Positions 53,475 through 63,398 are shown, numbered from the stretch's first letter. The stretch: 64,000 nt of DNA from Enterocloster asparagiformis (GCA_018380885.1 JAGZSY010000009.1:1-64000); one strand, 5' to 3'. Notes: generated by a model from the sequence alone, not told the origin. Program-made: numbers and translations.

Positions 53475-54230
53475 ATGGAAAAGCTGAAAGTTCTGGGCGT
53501 GAGCAAATCCTTTGACGGGGAGGCTGTGATCCAGGATATCCATATCCGGCTGCAGGAGGGGGAGCTGGTCTCCCTTCTGGGCATCAGCGGCGGCGGAAAG
53601 ACCACGCTGTTCAATGTAATTGCGGGTCTAAGCCAGCCGGATGAAGGCCGTGTGCTTTTGGACGGGCGGGACATTACCGGCCGCCCGGGCAATGTGAGCT
53701 ATATGCTCCAGAAGGATCTTCTGCTGCCGTACCGGACCATTGTGGACAACGTGGCGCTGCCGCTTCTGGTCAAGGGCGTGGGCAAGCGGGAGGCCAGGGA
53801 GCGGGCGGCCGCCCAGTTCGCCCAGTTCGGACTGGAGGGCACGGAGAAAAAATATCCCAGCCAGCTCTCGGGCGGTATGCGCCAGCGGGCGGCGCTGCTG
53901 AGGACATACCTGTTTTCCGCAGATGTGGCGCTGTTGGATGAGCCGTTTTCCGCGCTGGATATGCTGACCAAGGGGGCGGTGCACAGCTGGTACCTGGATG
54001 TGATGGAGCGAATCCGCCTGTCGACCCTGTTTATCACCCACGATATCGACGAGGCGATTCTGCTGTCGGACAGGATTTATCTGCTGACCGGCCGTCCGGG
54101 GCGGATCACCGGTGAGCTAGAGATCACAGAGCCCAGGCCCAGGCGGAAGGATTTTAATTTGACCGGGGGATTTCTCGATTATAAGCGGGAGATTCTGCGG
54201 AGGTTGGGAGGAGAAAATGGGAAATCATAA
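53475..54230 (+). CDS. ABC transporter ATP-binding protein (ThiZ-like)
   Basis: 251 residues with Walker A GISGGGKTT (about 36-44), signature LSGGMRQRAAL, Walker B VALLDEPFSALD and the switch histidine in FITHDIDEAI. It powers the importer. The 3' end overlaps the kptA gene by 14 bases. Confidence 0.9.
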   Translation: MEKLKVLGVSKSFDGEAVIQDIHIRLQEGELVSLLGISGGGKTTLFNVIAGLSQPDEGRVLLDGRDITGRPGNVSYMLQKDLLLPYRTIVDNVALPLLVKGVGKREARERAAAQFAQFGLEGTEKKYPSQLSGGMRQRAALLRTYLFSADVALLDEPFSALDMLTKGAVHSWYLDVMERIRLSTLFITHDIDEAILLSDRIYLLTGRPGRITGELEITEPRPRRKDFNLTGGFLDYKREILRRLGGENGKS

Positions 54231-54765
54231 TTTAAAGAGCCTCAGCGTTTTTATCAGCCTTGTGCTGCGGCACAAGCCGGAGGCCGCCGGAATCGAGCTG
54301 GATGAGCGCGGCTGGGCCGATGTGGAAAAGCTGTTGGCAGGTATCAACGCCACCGGGCGCAGCATCGACCGGAATATTCTGGAAAAGATCGTGGAAACCG
54401 ACGAGAAGGGCCGATACAGCCTGAGCGGGGACGGAAGGAAGATCAGGGCAAACCAGGGGCACAGCATCCCTGTGGATGTGGAGTTAGAAAACGCCGAACC
54501 GCCTGAAATTCTTTATCACGGCACAGCGGACCGCTTTCTGCACGCCATCCGCGAGGGCGGCCTGCTGCCAATGAACCGCCTGTACGTCCACCTGTCAAAG
54601 GATGTGGAGACTGCCGTCAAGGTGGGCAGCCGCCACGGACGGCCTGTGGTGTTCGAGGTGGAGGCAGGGCGGATGTACCGGGAGGGGATCCCGTTTTATC
54701 TCTCCAGCAACGGCGTATGGCTGACCAAGTCGGTGAAGCCGCAGTACCTCAGGCTGAGAGAGTGA
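54217..54765 (+). CDS. kptA: RNA 2'-phosphotransferase (Tpt1/KptA family)
   Basis: 182 residues with the family hallmarks SLVLRHKP, DERGWADVEKLL, LYHGTADRF and RLYVHLSKDVETAVKVG. The enzyme transfers an internal 2'-phosphate from RNA to NAD+. Bacteria lack the tRNA-splicing pathway that makes this substrate in eukaryotes, so the target is unclear. The start lies inside the ATPase gene, so expression is tied to the thiamine operon. Confidence 0.9.
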   Translation: MGNHNLKSLSVFISLVLRHKPEAAGIELDERGWADVEKLLAGINATGRSIDRNILEKIVETDEKGRYSLSGDGRKIRANQGHSIPVDVELENAEPPEILYHGTADRFLHAIREGGLLPMNRLYVHLSKDVETAVKVGSRHGRPVVFEVEAGRMYREGIPFYLSSNGVWLTKSVKPQYLRLRE

Positions 54766-54787
54766 GAGGCTTGGGAGACGGAACAAG

Positions 54788-55141
54788 ATGATGAGAACCA
54801 AAAAGGACCTGATCGCCCACTGTCTGACCTACCCGGAGGTGTACGAGGACTACCCCTTCCGCGACCACGAGTGGGCGGTGATCCGGCACCGGTCAAACAG
54901 GCGGGTGTTCGCCTGGATCTACTGCCGGGAGGGGCAGGTCTGCGTCAATGTGAAATGCGATCCCCAGTGGGTGGAATTCTGGCGCAGCGCCTACACGGGC
55001 GTGCTTCCGGGCTATCACCTGAATAAAAAATACTGGAACACCGTTTTACTGGACGGCACTGTGCCAGACCGTGAGATTCGCCGCATGATCGCGGAGAGCT
55101 ATGATCTGACCGCCGCGGGCAAAGCAGCAGGAGGGTCCTGA
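54788..55141 (+). CDS. MmcQ/YjbR family protein
   Basis: 117 residues (LIAHCLTYPEVYEDYPF, VNVKCDPQWVEFWR, GYHLNKKYWNTVLLDG), the CyaY-like fold known as YjbR/MmcQ, thought to bind DNA. It follows kptA by 22 bases and closes the operon before a terminator at 55207. Two adjacent ATG codons (54788, 54791) could serve as start. Confidence 0.85.
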   Translation: MMRTKKDLIAHCLTYPEVYEDYPFRDHEWAVIRHRSNRRVFAWIYCREGQVCVNVKCDPQWVEFWRSAYTGVLPGYHLNKKYWNTVLLDGTVPDREIRRMIAESYDLTAAGKAAGGS

Positions 55142-55206
55142 ACTGCCGGAGAGCAGCCTTGGCAGCGGGTTTTGCGCGGGGCGGACGGGCATCAATTGAA
55201 AACAGC

Positions 55207-55250
55207 AAGGGGCGCAGCCAGTGTGACACCTGGCGCAGCCCCTTGTTTTT
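55207..55250 (+). terminator. Rho-independent terminator after the thiamine operon
   Basis: AAGGGGC...GCCCCTT outer arms with a CCAG/CTGG inner stem, followed by TTTTT. Located 65 bp past the YjbR gene. Confidence 0.8.
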
Positions 55251-55343
55251 GTATACAATAATTGGAATAGCAAAATGTACAAAAGAAAAAGCCCCGCATC
55301 CCGGAAATTCCGGTTCGCGAAGCTTTCGCCCCTGCCAAGGTAG

Positions 55344-55426
55344 TGCCGGCAGTGGGACTTGAACCCACACGGCGTTGCCGCCAACGGATTTTGAGTCCGC
55401 ATCGTCTGCCATTCCGACATGCCGGC
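55344..55426 (-). tRNA. tRNA-Leu (anticodon CAA)
   Basis: Read on the minus strand, the 83-nt gene has acceptor arms GCCGGCA and TGCCGGC, an anticodon loop CTCAAAA giving CAA, a long variable arm as expected for leucine tRNA, and a T-arm with GGTTCAAGTCC. CCA is not encoded. The sequence is intact and is not the attachment site of the element, 4 kb away. Confidence 0.95.
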
Positions 55427-55592
55427 TTACATTGGATACGATATTCTACCGGCAGAGCCCGCAGAAAACCGTTTGCAACGCTAATTATTCTATCACAGGA
55501 TAATCACTTTGGCAAGTATTTTTTGCATTGAAAAAGAAGATAATTTATTGTATGATGGAGAGAGATTTGAGACAGAGCAAGGAGGAAGGCTT

Positions 55593-55946
55593 ATGACCTG
55601 CAGAGAGGCGGAGCGCCTGGTGATGCCCTACATCAACGGGGAACTCACGGACGCAGAGCTGGCGGAATTTTTAAAACATATCGATACCTGTGACGACTGC
55701 AGGGAGGAGCTGGAGATCTATTTTACCGTGGACGTGGGCATCCGGCAGCTGGACGAGGGCACCGGCACCTACAATATCAAGGGCGCTCTGGAGACGGCCC
55801 TGGAGATTTCGCGGCAGCGGATTCACAGCCTTTACCTGCTGCAGACGGCCAGGTACGCGGTGAACACCCTGTGCTTTTGGGCGGTTCTGGTGGTGCTCAT
55901 ACTGCAGCTGCGCATCTGGGGGCAGCTGGGCTTTTTAGGTTTATAA
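55593..55946 (+). CDS. Zinc-finger (zf-HC2-like) membrane protein
   Basis: 117 residues from ATG 55593, chosen for AAGGAGG upstream. The N-terminus has the C...HxxxCxxC pattern of anti-sigma-factor zinc fingers (MTCREAERLVMPYI, HIDTCDDCREEL) and the C-terminus one transmembrane helix (about 92-110). No sigma factor gene is adjacent, so an anti-sigma role is only possible. Confidence 0.75.
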   Translation: MTCREAERLVMPYINGELTDAELAEFLKHIDTCDDCREELEIYFTVDVGIRQLDEGTGTYNIKGALETALEISRQRIHSLYLLQTARYAVNTLCFWAVLVVLILQLRIWGQLGFLGL

Positions 55947-55986
55947 TCCGCGGGTCCGCCCCGCGCAAGGCAGAAAGGAAATCAAG

Positions 55987-58737
55987 ATGGACAAACTTGT
56001 TTTAATCGACGGACACAGTATCTTAAACCGGGCATTTTACGGGGTACCGGACCTGACCAATTCCGAGGGTCTGCATACCAACGCAGTGTACGGTTTTTTA
56101 AATATTATGTTTAAAATCCTCGAGGAGGAGAAGGCGGACCACCTGGCGGTGGCCTTTGATTTGAAGGATCCCACCTTCCGCCATGAGATGTTTGAGGCGT
56201 ACAAGGGTACGCGCAAGCCCATGCCCGAGGAGCTGCACCAGCAGGTGGCGCTGATGAAGGAGGTGCTTGCGGCCATGGGCGTGCCGATTCTGACGCTTCC
56301 CGGCTACGAGGCGGACGACATCCTGGGCACAGTGGCCAAGCGCAGCCAGCGGGAGGGCATAGAGGTGTCCGTGGTCTCCGGAGACCGCGACCTTTTGCAG
56401 CTGGCGGATGAGCACATCAAGATACGCATCCCCAAGACGAGCAGGGGCGGCACGGAGGTGCACGACTATTTCCCCGAGGACGTGAAGCGGGAGTACCAGG
56501 TCACGCCCGAGGAGTTCATCGACGTCAAGGCGCTGATGGGGGACGCCTCGGACAATATCCCGGGCGTGCCCTCCATCGGCGAAAAGACGGCCACCGCCAT
56601 TATCAGCGCTTACGGCAGCATCGAAAATGCCTACGCCCACCTGGAGGAGATTCGTCCGCCCAGAGCCAAAAAGGCGCTGGAGGAGCATTACGATATGGCG
56701 CAGATGAGCAAGGAATTGGCCACCATCCGCCTGGACTGCCCGGTGGAGTTTCAGTACGGGGAAGCGCAGATCGGCAACCTCTATACACCGGAGGCATATC
56801 AGTACATGAAGCGGCTGGAGTTCAAATCCATTCTCACCCGCTTTGACGCCGCCGCCATGGGCGACGGGGAGACCACCAGCATCGAGGACAGCTTCCGTCT
56901 GGTGACGGAGCGCGGGGAGGCGGAGAAGCTGTTTCAGACGGCAGGCAGGCAGCCGGTGGTGGGCGTGCAGCTGATCACGGCCAGCCGCAGCGCCGTCAAG
57001 GCAGGCGGGATGGAACAGCTCTCTTTTTCCTTCGACGAGGGCGGGGAGCTCCAGTCCGGCGAGAAGGCCAGGGAGGGCCTGCTGCCTGTGGCCGCTGCGG
57101 CTCTGTGCTGCGGCGACGGGGACATCTGCTGTGTCGTCACCGGAGGAGAGCTGACGGAGGAGTGGCTGCTGTCAAAGCTTTCCGCCCTGCTTTGCGGACG
57201 GACGGACGGCGCCCAGGCCTGGGTGCTGGACTTAAAGGAGCAGCTTCCCTATCTGGACATTCCCTACGACGGCCCGGTGTTCGACGCGGGCGTGGCCGGG
57301 TATCTGTTAAACCCCCTGAAGGATTCCTACGGATACGATGATCTGGCCCGGGACTACCTGGGGCTTACCGTGCCCTCCAAGGCGGACCTGCTGGGCAAGC
57401 AGCCGTTGGGCGACGCTCTGTGGATGAAGGATCCCAAGGCGGTCAGCTGCGCCTGCTACATGGGTTATGTGGCGATGAAAGCGGCCGCGCCCCTGGAGAA
57501 ACGCCTGAAAGACACCGGTATGTACCAGCTGTTCACCGACATTGAGATGCCGCTCATCTACAGCCTGTCCAGCATGGAGCAGGCTGGAGTGAAGGTGGAG
57601 CGCGAGGCGCTCAAGGAGTACGGGAGCCGCCTGAAGGTGCAGATCGACGTGCTGGAGCAGGAGATTTACCGCGACACGGGTAAGGAGTTCAACATTAACT
57701 CCCCCAAACAGCTGGGGGAAATCCTCTTCGGCGATATGGAGCTGCCCGGCGGCAAAAAGACCAAGACCGGCTACTCCACCGCCGCGGACGTGCTGGAGAA
57801 GCTGGCCCCGGATTACCCGGTGGTGCAAAAGATTCTGGATTACCGCCAGCTGACCAAGCTCTATTCCACCTACGCCGAGGGCCTGGCCGCGTTTATCGGT
57901 TCGGACGGCCGCATCCACGGCAAATTCAACCAGACCATCACGGCCACCGGACGCATCAGCAGCACGGAGCCGAACTTGCAGAATATTCCGGTGCGCATGG
58001 AGCTGGGCCGTGAGATACGCAAGGTATTCGTGCCAAGGGAGGGCAGCGTGTTCGTGGACGCGGACTACTCTCAGATCGAGCTGCGCATCCTGGCCCACAT
58101 GTCCGGGGACAACCGGCTGATCGGGGCCTACCGCTCGGCTCAGGATATCCACGCCATCACGGCCTCCGAGGTGTTCCACATCCCCTTAGATCAAGTGACG
58201 CCCCTGCAGCGCCGCAACGCCAAGGCGGTGAACTTCGGCATCGTCTACGGCATCAGCGCCTTCGGGCTCAGCGAGGATTTGAGCATCTCCCGCAAGGAGG
58301 CGGTGGAGTACATCAACAAGTATTTCGAGACCTACCCGGGCGTTAAGACATTTCTGGACGGCCTGGTGACCCAGGGCAAGGAGCAGGGCTATGTGACCAC
58401 CCTCTACGGCCGCAGGCGTCCTATCCCGGAGCTGAAATCCGCCAACTTCATGCAGCGCCAGTTCGGCGAGCGGGTGGCTATGAACTCGCCGATTCAGGGA
58501 ACGGCCGCGGACGTGATGAAGATCGCCATGATCCGGGTGGACCGGGAGCTGAAAAAGCGCAATATGAAGTCCAGGATCGTCCTGCAGATTCACGATGAAC
58601 TTCTGGTGGAGACCGACCACAGCGAGGTGGAGGCGGTGAAAGCCCTGCTGGAGGAGCAGATGAAGGGGGCGGCGGATTTGAAGGTGGCCCTGGAGGTAGA
58701 TGCCAAGGTGGGCGATTCCTGGTTTGCGGCAAAATAA
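55987..58737 (+). CDS. polA: DNA polymerase I
   Basis: 916 residues. Residues 1-290 are the 5' nuclease (VLIDGHSILNRAFYG, YEADDILGT, GDRDLLQL). The middle domain lacks the acidic residues of a proofreading exonuclease, as is common in Gram-positive PolA. The polymerase domain has motif A DADYSQIELR (about 688-697), motif B NAKAVNFGIVYG and motif C IHDELLVE. AGAAAGGA precedes the start. Acts in repair and Okazaki-fragment processing. coaE follows. Confidence 0.97.
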   Translation: MDKLVLIDGHSILNRAFYGVPDLTNSEGLHTNAVYGFLNIMFKILEEEKADHLAVAFDLKDPTFRHEMFEAYKGTRKPMPEELHQQVALMKEVLAAMGVPILTLPGYEADDILGTVAKRSQREGIEVSVVSGDRDLLQLADEHIKIRIPKTSRGGTEVHDYFPEDVKREYQVTPEEFIDVKALMGDASDNIPGVPSIGEKTATAIISAYGSIENAYAHLEEIRPPRAKKALEEHYDMAQMSKELATIRLDCPVEFQYGEAQIGNLYTPEAYQYMKRLEFKSILTRFDAAAMGDGETTSIEDSFRLVTERGEAEKLFQTAGRQPVVGVQLITASRSAVKAGGMEQLSFSFDEGGELQSGEKAREGLLPVAAAALCCGDGDICCVVTGGELTEEWLLSKLSALLCGRTDGAQAWVLDLKEQLPYLDIPYDGPVFDAGVAGYLLNPLKDSYGYDDLARDYLGLTVPSKADLLGKQPLGDALWMKDPKAVSCACYMGYVAMKAAAPLEKRLKDTGMYQLFTDIEMPLIYSLSSMEQAGVKVEREALKEYGSRLKVQIDVLEQEIYRDTGKEFNINSPKQLGEILFGDMELPGGKKTKTGYSTAADVLEKLAPDYPVVQKILDYRQLTKLYSTYAEGLAAFIGSDGRIHGKFNQTITATGRISSTEPNLQNIPVRMELGREIRKVFVPREGSVFVDADYSQIELRILAHMSGDNRLIGAYRSAQDIHAITASEVFHIPLDQVTPLQRRNAKAVNFGIVYGISAFGLSEDLSISRKEAVEYINKYFETYPGVKTFLDGLVTQGKEQGYVTTLYGRRRPIPELKSANFMQRQFGERVAMNSPIQGTAADVMKIAMIRVDRELKKRNMKSRIVLQIHDELLVETDHSEVEAVKALLEEQMKGAADLKVALEVDAKVGDSWFAAK

Positions 58738-58801
58738 AAATACAGCGAAAGCGGGGCCGCGGCCGTTGGCCGGGGTCCTGCGGACGGACAGGTGTGAGAA
58801 A

Positions 58802-59383
58802 ATGGAAAAACGGATTATCGGCGTCACAGGCGGCGTGGGCGCGGGCAAGAGCCGGGTGCTGAGGATTCTGAAGGAGGATTTCGGGGCCCACGTGATTTTG
58901 GCGGATGACGTGGCCAGGGCCCTGATGGAGCCGGGACAGGAGTGCTACCGCCGGGTGGTCGCGTACCTGGGGGACTCCATTGTGCGGGAGGACGGGACCA
59001 TCGACCGCGCGGCTATGGCAGCGCTGATCTTCGGGGATGAGCGGAAGCGCCTGCAGGTGAACCGGCTGACCCATCCGGCGGTATGGCAGGCTGTGCGGGA
59101 GGAGGCCGAGCGCTCATCCGCCTCCGTTGTGGTGATCGAGGCGGCAATTTTAGGCCAAGAATTTCGTGACAACTGCCAGGAAATGTGGTATGTTTATACA
59201 TCGAGGGAGAAGCGGCTGCAGCGCCTGGCGGAGAACAGGGGCTACAGCGCCGGAAAATCCCGGTCGATCATGGACAGCCAGGCCACAGAGGCTGAATTTG
59301 AGGCCTTTTGCGACCGCAAGATCGACAACAACGGCACTTTGGGGGAGACCAGGCGGCAGATTCACAGTCTCCTCACGGAATGA
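58802..59383 (+). CDS. coaE: Dephospho-CoA kinase
   Basis: 193 residues from ATG 58802 with P-loop TGGVGAGKS (9-17) and the DVARALMEPG and LTHPAVW segments of CoaE. Catalyses the last step of coenzyme A synthesis. Located directly after polA, a common order in Clostridia. The ribosome binding site is weak. Confidence 0.93.
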   Translation: MEKRIIGVTGGVGAGKSRVLRILKEDFGAHVILADDVARALMEPGQECYRRVVAYLGDSIVREDGTIDRAAMAALIFGDERKRLQVNRLTHPAVWQAVREEAERSSASVVVIEAAILGQEFRDNCQEMWYVYTSREKRLQRLAENRGYSAGKSRSIMDSQATEAEFEAFCDRKIDNNGTLGETRRQIHSLLTE

Positions 59384-59403
59384 AAAGCAGAGGAACCTAC
59401 AAT

Positions 59404-60201
59404 ATGAGAATGGTAAGCATTGCAAGCGGCAGCAGCGGCAACTGCATTTACATAGGGTCTGAACAGACCCATATCCTGGTGGACGCCGGGATCAGCAACA
59501 AGCGCATCCAGCAGGGATTGAACGATATCGGGCTCAAGGGGACGGATGTGGACGGCATCCTGATCACCCACGAGCACTCGGACCACATCAAGGGCCTGGG
59601 CGTGCTGGCGCGCAAATATCAGGTGCCCATCTACGCCACCCGGGAGACGCTGGCCGAGATTCAGAACAAGTCCAGCCTGGGCAACTACGACCGGGAGCTT
59701 TTGCACCCGGTGTGCCCGGACGTGGATTTTCTCGTGGGGGATTTGAGGGTCAAGCCCTTCAGCATTGACCATGACGCGGCCAACCCTGTGGCCTACCGGG
59801 TGCAGTGCGGCGAGCGCTCTGTGGCGGTGGCCACGGACATGGGCCATTACGACCAGTATATTATCGACCATTTACAGGGGCTGGACGCCCTTTTGCTGGA
59901 ATCCAACCACGACGTGCGGATGCTGGAGAGCGGCCCTTACCCCTATTACCTGAAGCGCAGGATTCTGGGAGATCACGGCCATCTGTCCAACGAGAACGCG
60001 GGCAGGCTGTTAAATTGCATCCTCCACGACCGGATGAAGAAGATTCTTCTGGGCCATCTGAGCAAGGAAAACAACTACGAGGAGCTGGCCTACGAGACGG
60101 TGCGCCTGGAGATCGACGAGGGGGACTGCCCTTACGGCGCGGCGGATTTTTCTATCTCGGTGGCGGGCCGGGACCAGATGAGCGAGATCGTCAACCTGTA
60201 G
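59404..60201 (+). CDS. Metallo-beta-lactamase-fold hydrolase (YycJ/WalJ-like)
   Basis: 265 residues from ATG 59404. The metal motif THEHSDH (HxHxDH) and downstream LLLESNHD, DHGHLSN and LGHLSKENN are those of the YycJ/WalJ branch, which has exonuclease-like activity in relatives. No good Shine-Dalgarno is seen; it lies 20 bp after coaE. Confidence 0.85.
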   Translation: MRMVSIASGSSGNCIYIGSEQTHILVDAGISNKRIQQGLNDIGLKGTDVDGILITHEHSDHIKGLGVLARKYQVPIYATRETLAEIQNKSSLGNYDRELLHPVCPDVDFLVGDLRVKPFSIDHDAANPVAYRVQCGERSVAVATDMGHYDQYIIDHLQGLDALLLESNHDVRMLESGPYPYYLKRRILGDHGHLSNENAGRLLNCILHDRMKKILLGHLSKENNYEELAYETVRLEIDEGDCPYGAADFSISVAGRDQMSEIVNL

Positions 60202-60299
60202 TCCCGCGCTTTGCGGCAGGGCTGTAAATTGCAGTAATTTGTAAGCTGAGACAGCGTTTACATAGATTATACTAAAAAGAGTAAAAGAGGAGAGCTGGA

Positions 60300-60572
60300 A
60301 TGAGCAAAGCAATTATCACCGTAGTAGGAAAAGACACCGTAGGAATTATCGCAAGGGTATGCACCTATCTGGCTGAGAACAGGATCAACATCCTGGACAT
60401 TTCCCAGACTATTGTGCAGGATTATTTCAACATGATGATGATCGTGGACGTGTCCTCCATAACAAAGTCCTTCGGCGATGTGGCGGAGGAGCTGGAGCGT
60501 GTGGGCGAGGCCATCGGCGTGAAGGTGAAAATCCAGCGGGAGGATATTTTCACCAAGATGCACCGAATCTGA
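60300..60572 (+). CDS. ACT-domain protein (UPF0237)
   Basis: 90 residues, SKAIITVVGKDTVGIIARVC with the following helix and strand of a single ACT fold, a ligand-binding regulator. GAGGAGAG precedes the start. The neighbour downstream is UPF0210, a pairing conserved in many bacteria. Confidence 0.92.
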   Translation: MSKAIITVVGKDTVGIIARVCTYLAENRINILDISQTIVQDYFNMMMIVDVSSITKSFGDVAEELERVGEAIGVKVKIQREDIFTKMHRI

Positions 60573-60615
60573 CCGCCGCGGTTAACCGGCCTACACTCAG
60601 GATAGAAAGGGACAT

Positions 60616-61986
60616 ATGAGCATGATTAACATATACGAGGTAAACGAGACCAACAACATGATCGAGCACGAAAAGCTGGACGTGCGCACCATCACGCTGG
60701 GCATCAGCCTGCTGGACTGCGTGGACGGCGACCTGGACGCGGTCAATGAGAAGATTTACAGGAAAATCACCACCATGGCAAAGGATTTGGTTGCCACGGG
60801 AAACGACATTGAGCGGGATTTCGGCATCCCCATCGTGAACAAGCGCATCTCCGTCACCCCGATCGCCCTGGTGGGTGGCGCGGCCTGCAAAAAGCCGGAG
60901 GACTTCGTGACCATCGCCCAGACGCTGGACCGGGCTGCAAAGGAGGTGGGCGTGAACTTTATCGGCGGATACTCCGCCCTCGTCAGCAAGGGCATGACCA
61001 CCGCGGACCGCAACCTGATCCTCTCCATTCCCCAGGCCCTGGCGAGGACCGAGCGGGTGTGCAGCTCCGTGAACGTGGGCTCCACCAAAACCGGCCTCAA
61101 TATGGACGCGGTGGAGATCATGGGCCGAATCGTGAAGGAGACCGCTGAGGCTACCGGGGACAACGACAGTCTGGGCTGCGCAAAGCTGGTGATATTCTGC
61201 AACGCGCCGGACGACAACCCCTTTATGGCGGGCGCGTTCCACGGCGTGACCGAGGCGGACGCTATCATCAACGTGGGCGTCAGCGGCCCCGGCGTGGTGA
61301 AGGTGGCCCTCGAGAAGGCCAGGGGAGCCAACTTCGAGGTGCTCTGCGAGACCATCAAAAAGACGGCCTTCAAGATCACCCGTGTGGGGCAGTTGGTGGC
61401 TCAGGAGGCCTCCAAGCGCCTGGGAATCCCCTTCGGCATCATCGACCTGTCCCTGGCGCCCACGCCGGCGGTGGGAGACAGCGTGGCGGAGATTCTGGAG
61501 GAGATCGGCTTAGAGCGCGTAGGCGCCCCCGGAACCACAGCGGCCCTGGCCATGCTCAACGACCAGGTTAAAAAGGGCGGCGTGATGGCTTCCTCCTACG
61601 TGGGCGGTTTAAGCGGCGCGTTTATCCCGGTCAGTGAGGACCAGGGGATGATCGATGCGGTGAGCCTGGGCGCCCTGACCATGGAAAAGCTGGAGGCCAT
61701 GACCTGCGTCTGCTCCGTGGGCCTGGATATGATCGCCATTCCCGGCGACACTCCGGCGTCCACCATTTCCGGTATCATCGCCGATGAGGCGGCCATCGGA
61801 ATGGTGAACCAGAAAACCACCGCTGTGCGCCTGATCCCCGTGATCGGCAAGAGCGTGGGCGACACGGCTCAGTTCGGCGGACTTTTGGGTTACGCGCCCA
61901 TCATTCCGGTGAACACCTTCTCCTGCGAGAAGTTCGTCACCCGCGGCGGGCGTATTCCGGCGCCGATTCACAGCTTTAAGAATTAG
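60616..61986 (+). CDS. UPF0210 (PFL family, DUF711) protein
   Basis: 456 residues spanning the full length of the family ([20 protein letters not shown] at the start, [13 protein letters not shown] at the end). Distantly related to glycyl-radical enzymes in fold, but of unknown activity. Always found beside the ACT protein that precedes it here; the two may act together. Confidence 0.92.
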   Translation: MSMINIYEVNETNNMIEHEKLDVRTITLGISLLDCVDGDLDAVNEKIYRKITTMAKDLVATGNDIERDFGIPIVNKRISVTPIALVGGAACKKPEDFVTIAQTLDRAAKEVGVNFIGGYSALVSKGMTTADRNLILSIPQALARTERVCSSVNVGSTKTGLNMDAVEIMGRIVKETAEATGDNDSLGCAKLVIFCNAPDDNPFMAGAFHGVTEADAIINVGVSGPGVVKVALEKARGANFEVLCETIKKTAFKITRVGQLVAQEASKRLGIPFGIIDLSLAPTPAVGDSVAEILEEIGLERVGAPGTTAALAMLNDQVKKGGVMASSYVGGLSGAFIPVSEDQGMIDAVSLGALTMEKLEAMTCVCSVGLDMIAIPGDTPASTISGIIADEAAIGMVNQKTTAVRLIPVIGKSVGDTAQFGGLLGYAPIIPVNTFSCEKFVTRGGRIPAPIHSFKN

Positions 61987-61997
61987 GGGAGAGCGCC

Positions 61998-62639
61998 ATG
62001 AAGTTATATCTGATCCGCCATGGGCGGCAGAGCAGCAAGCTCTGCAACGTGGACGTGGATTTGAGCGAGGCGGGCTTTCGCCAGGCGGCCCTGGTGGGGG
62101 AACGGCTGGTGCCGGCAAAGATCGACGCCGTGTATTCCAGCGACCTGCTGCGCGCCGTGCAGACCGCCCAGTCGGCTAATATTTACTGGAATGTGGAGCA
62201 TTTCGTGCGCCCGGGCCTGCGGGAGATTTCCTTTGGCGACATGGAGGGCATGTCCGACGAGGCCATCGCGGTGGACTTCAAGGATTTCAAGCTGGAGCAG
62301 CAGAAGATGGAGCGGGACCTGGCTTATCCGGGCGGCGAGTGCGCCGGGGACGTGGTGGCCAGGGCGCTGCCGGTGTTTGAGGAGATGGCGGGAAGCGGCT
62401 ACCAGCGCATCGCGGTGGTGACCCACGGCGGCGTGATCCGCTCCATGATCGCCCATTTCCTGGGCATGGATCTGGCAAAGTGGCGTATGCTCTCGGTGGA
62501 TCTGGAAAATTGCAGCATCTCCGAGCTGGATTACCACGAGGATACGGGGCGGTTTTACGTGGAGCGCCTGAACGATTATGCGCACCTGGAGCGTTTTCCC
62601 GAACTTCTTCGGCGCGGCTGGGTGGATAAGGAGAACTAG
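61998..62639 (+). CDS. Histidine phosphatase family protein
   Basis: 213 residues with LIRHGRQSSK (catalytic His8 in RHG), YSSDLLRAVQTAQ and VVTHGGVIRSMI, the phosphoglycerate-mutase-like phosphatase signature. Substrate unknown. GGGGAGA precedes the ATG and the stop abuts the next start. Confidence 0.9.
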   Translation: MKLYLIRHGRQSSKLCNVDVDLSEAGFRQAALVGERLVPAKIDAVYSSDLLRAVQTAQSANIYWNVEHFVRPGLREISFGDMEGMSDEAIAVDFKDFKLEQQKMERDLAYPGGECAGDVVARALPVFEEMAGSGYQRIAVVTHGGVIRSMIAHFLGMDLAKWRMLSVDLENCSISELDYHEDTGRFYVERLNDYAHLERFPELLRRGWVDKEN

Positions 62640-63275
62640 ATGAAAAAGGGAATTCTGTTTGACGTGGATGGCACCCTGTGGGACTCAGCGCCCCAAGTGA
62701 CGGAGGCCTGGAATGAAATCCTGGCCTCCCGGTTGGAGGCAGGGCGGATCATCACGGTGGAGGATATGTACCGCTACATGGGGCGGCCAATGGATGAGAT
62801 CGGCCGGATGATGCTGCCCTCCCTGGGGGAGAAGCTGCGCGGGGAGATCATGGAGCGCTGCATGGAATACGAGAACGAGTATCTTTTGACCCATCCGGGA
62901 ACGCTCTATCCGGGCGTGCGCGAGACGCTGGAACAGTTGGCGCAGGATTACGGGCTTTATATTGTCAGCAACTGCCAGGACGGCTACATCCAGGTAATGA
63001 TGAAGGTGTGCGGCATCGAAAGCCTGATCCGGGACGTGGAGTGCTTCGGCCGCACCGGCAGACCCAAGGGGGACAACATCCGTCTGGTGGCGGACCGCAA
63101 CCGGCTGGACGCCGCGTTCTATGTGGGCGACACGGCCATGGACGAGGAGGCCGCCAGTGCGGCGGGAATCCCCTTCGTCCACGCAGCCTACGGATTCGGA
63201 CGGGCTGTAAAGCCCGTGGGCGTGATCGGGAGTATGCCGGAGCTGCCGGCGCTGGCAAAGCGGCTGTTCGGGTAG
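62640..63275 (+). CDS. HAD-superfamily phosphatase
   Basis: 211 residues with motif I FDVDGTLWDS (nucleophile Asp8), IVSNCQDGY (motif II), GRPKGDN (motif III Lys) and YVGDTAMDEEAA (motif IV). Resembles phosphoglycolate-type HAD phosphatases. Its start follows the preceding stop with no gap. Confidence 0.9.
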   Translation: MKKGILFDVDGTLWDSAPQVTEAWNEILASRLEAGRIITVEDMYRYMGRPMDEIGRMMLPSLGEKLRGEIMERCMEYENEYLLTHPGTLYPGVRETLEQLAQDYGLYIVSNCQDGYIQVMMKVCGIESLIRDVECFGRTGRPKGDNIRLVADRNRLDAAFYVGDTAMDEEAASAAGIPFVHAAYGFGRAVKPVGVIGSMPELPALAKRLFG

Positions 63276-63312
63276 CGCATTGACGGATAATTTAGAGTTT
63301 TATGGAAACGGA

Positions 63313-63369
63313 CAGGCGCAAAGCTCCTGCGGCCCCACGGTTTACGGCCGCGGCCGCGGTTTGCGCCTG
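63313..63369. repeat. Inverted repeat with GC-rich centre
   Basis: CAGGCGCAAA and TTTGCGCCTG form a perfect ten-pair stem around a GGCC-rich loop. No U-tract follows on either strand, so terminator function is doubtful. Confidence 0.5.
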
Positions 63370-63398
63370 ATTGAGATTGAACGTCAGGAGAATGCTTC

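Larger units (their letters stand above)
55142..55592. other. Intergenic region with terminators and a tRNA gene
   Basis: Holds a strong operon terminator (55207-55250), a tRNA-Leu gene on the minus strand (55344-55426) and, between them, a hairpin-forming stretch (about 55290-55335) that ends in a T-run when read on the minus strand and may terminate the tRNA transcript. Confidence 0.7.

Noticed and set aside
55344..55426. tRNA-Leu as the integration site
   Set aside because: The gene is complete, on the far side of the thiamine operon, with no integrase next to it and no compositional break.
56850..57400. Missing proofreading residues in PolA as an anomaly
   Set aside because: Loss of the 3'-5' exonuclease residues is usual in many Gram-positive DNA polymerase I proteins.
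63313..63369. Terminator between the HAD and methyltransferase genes
   Set aside because: A strong inverted repeat exists but no U-tract follows in either direction, so it is reported only as a repeat.
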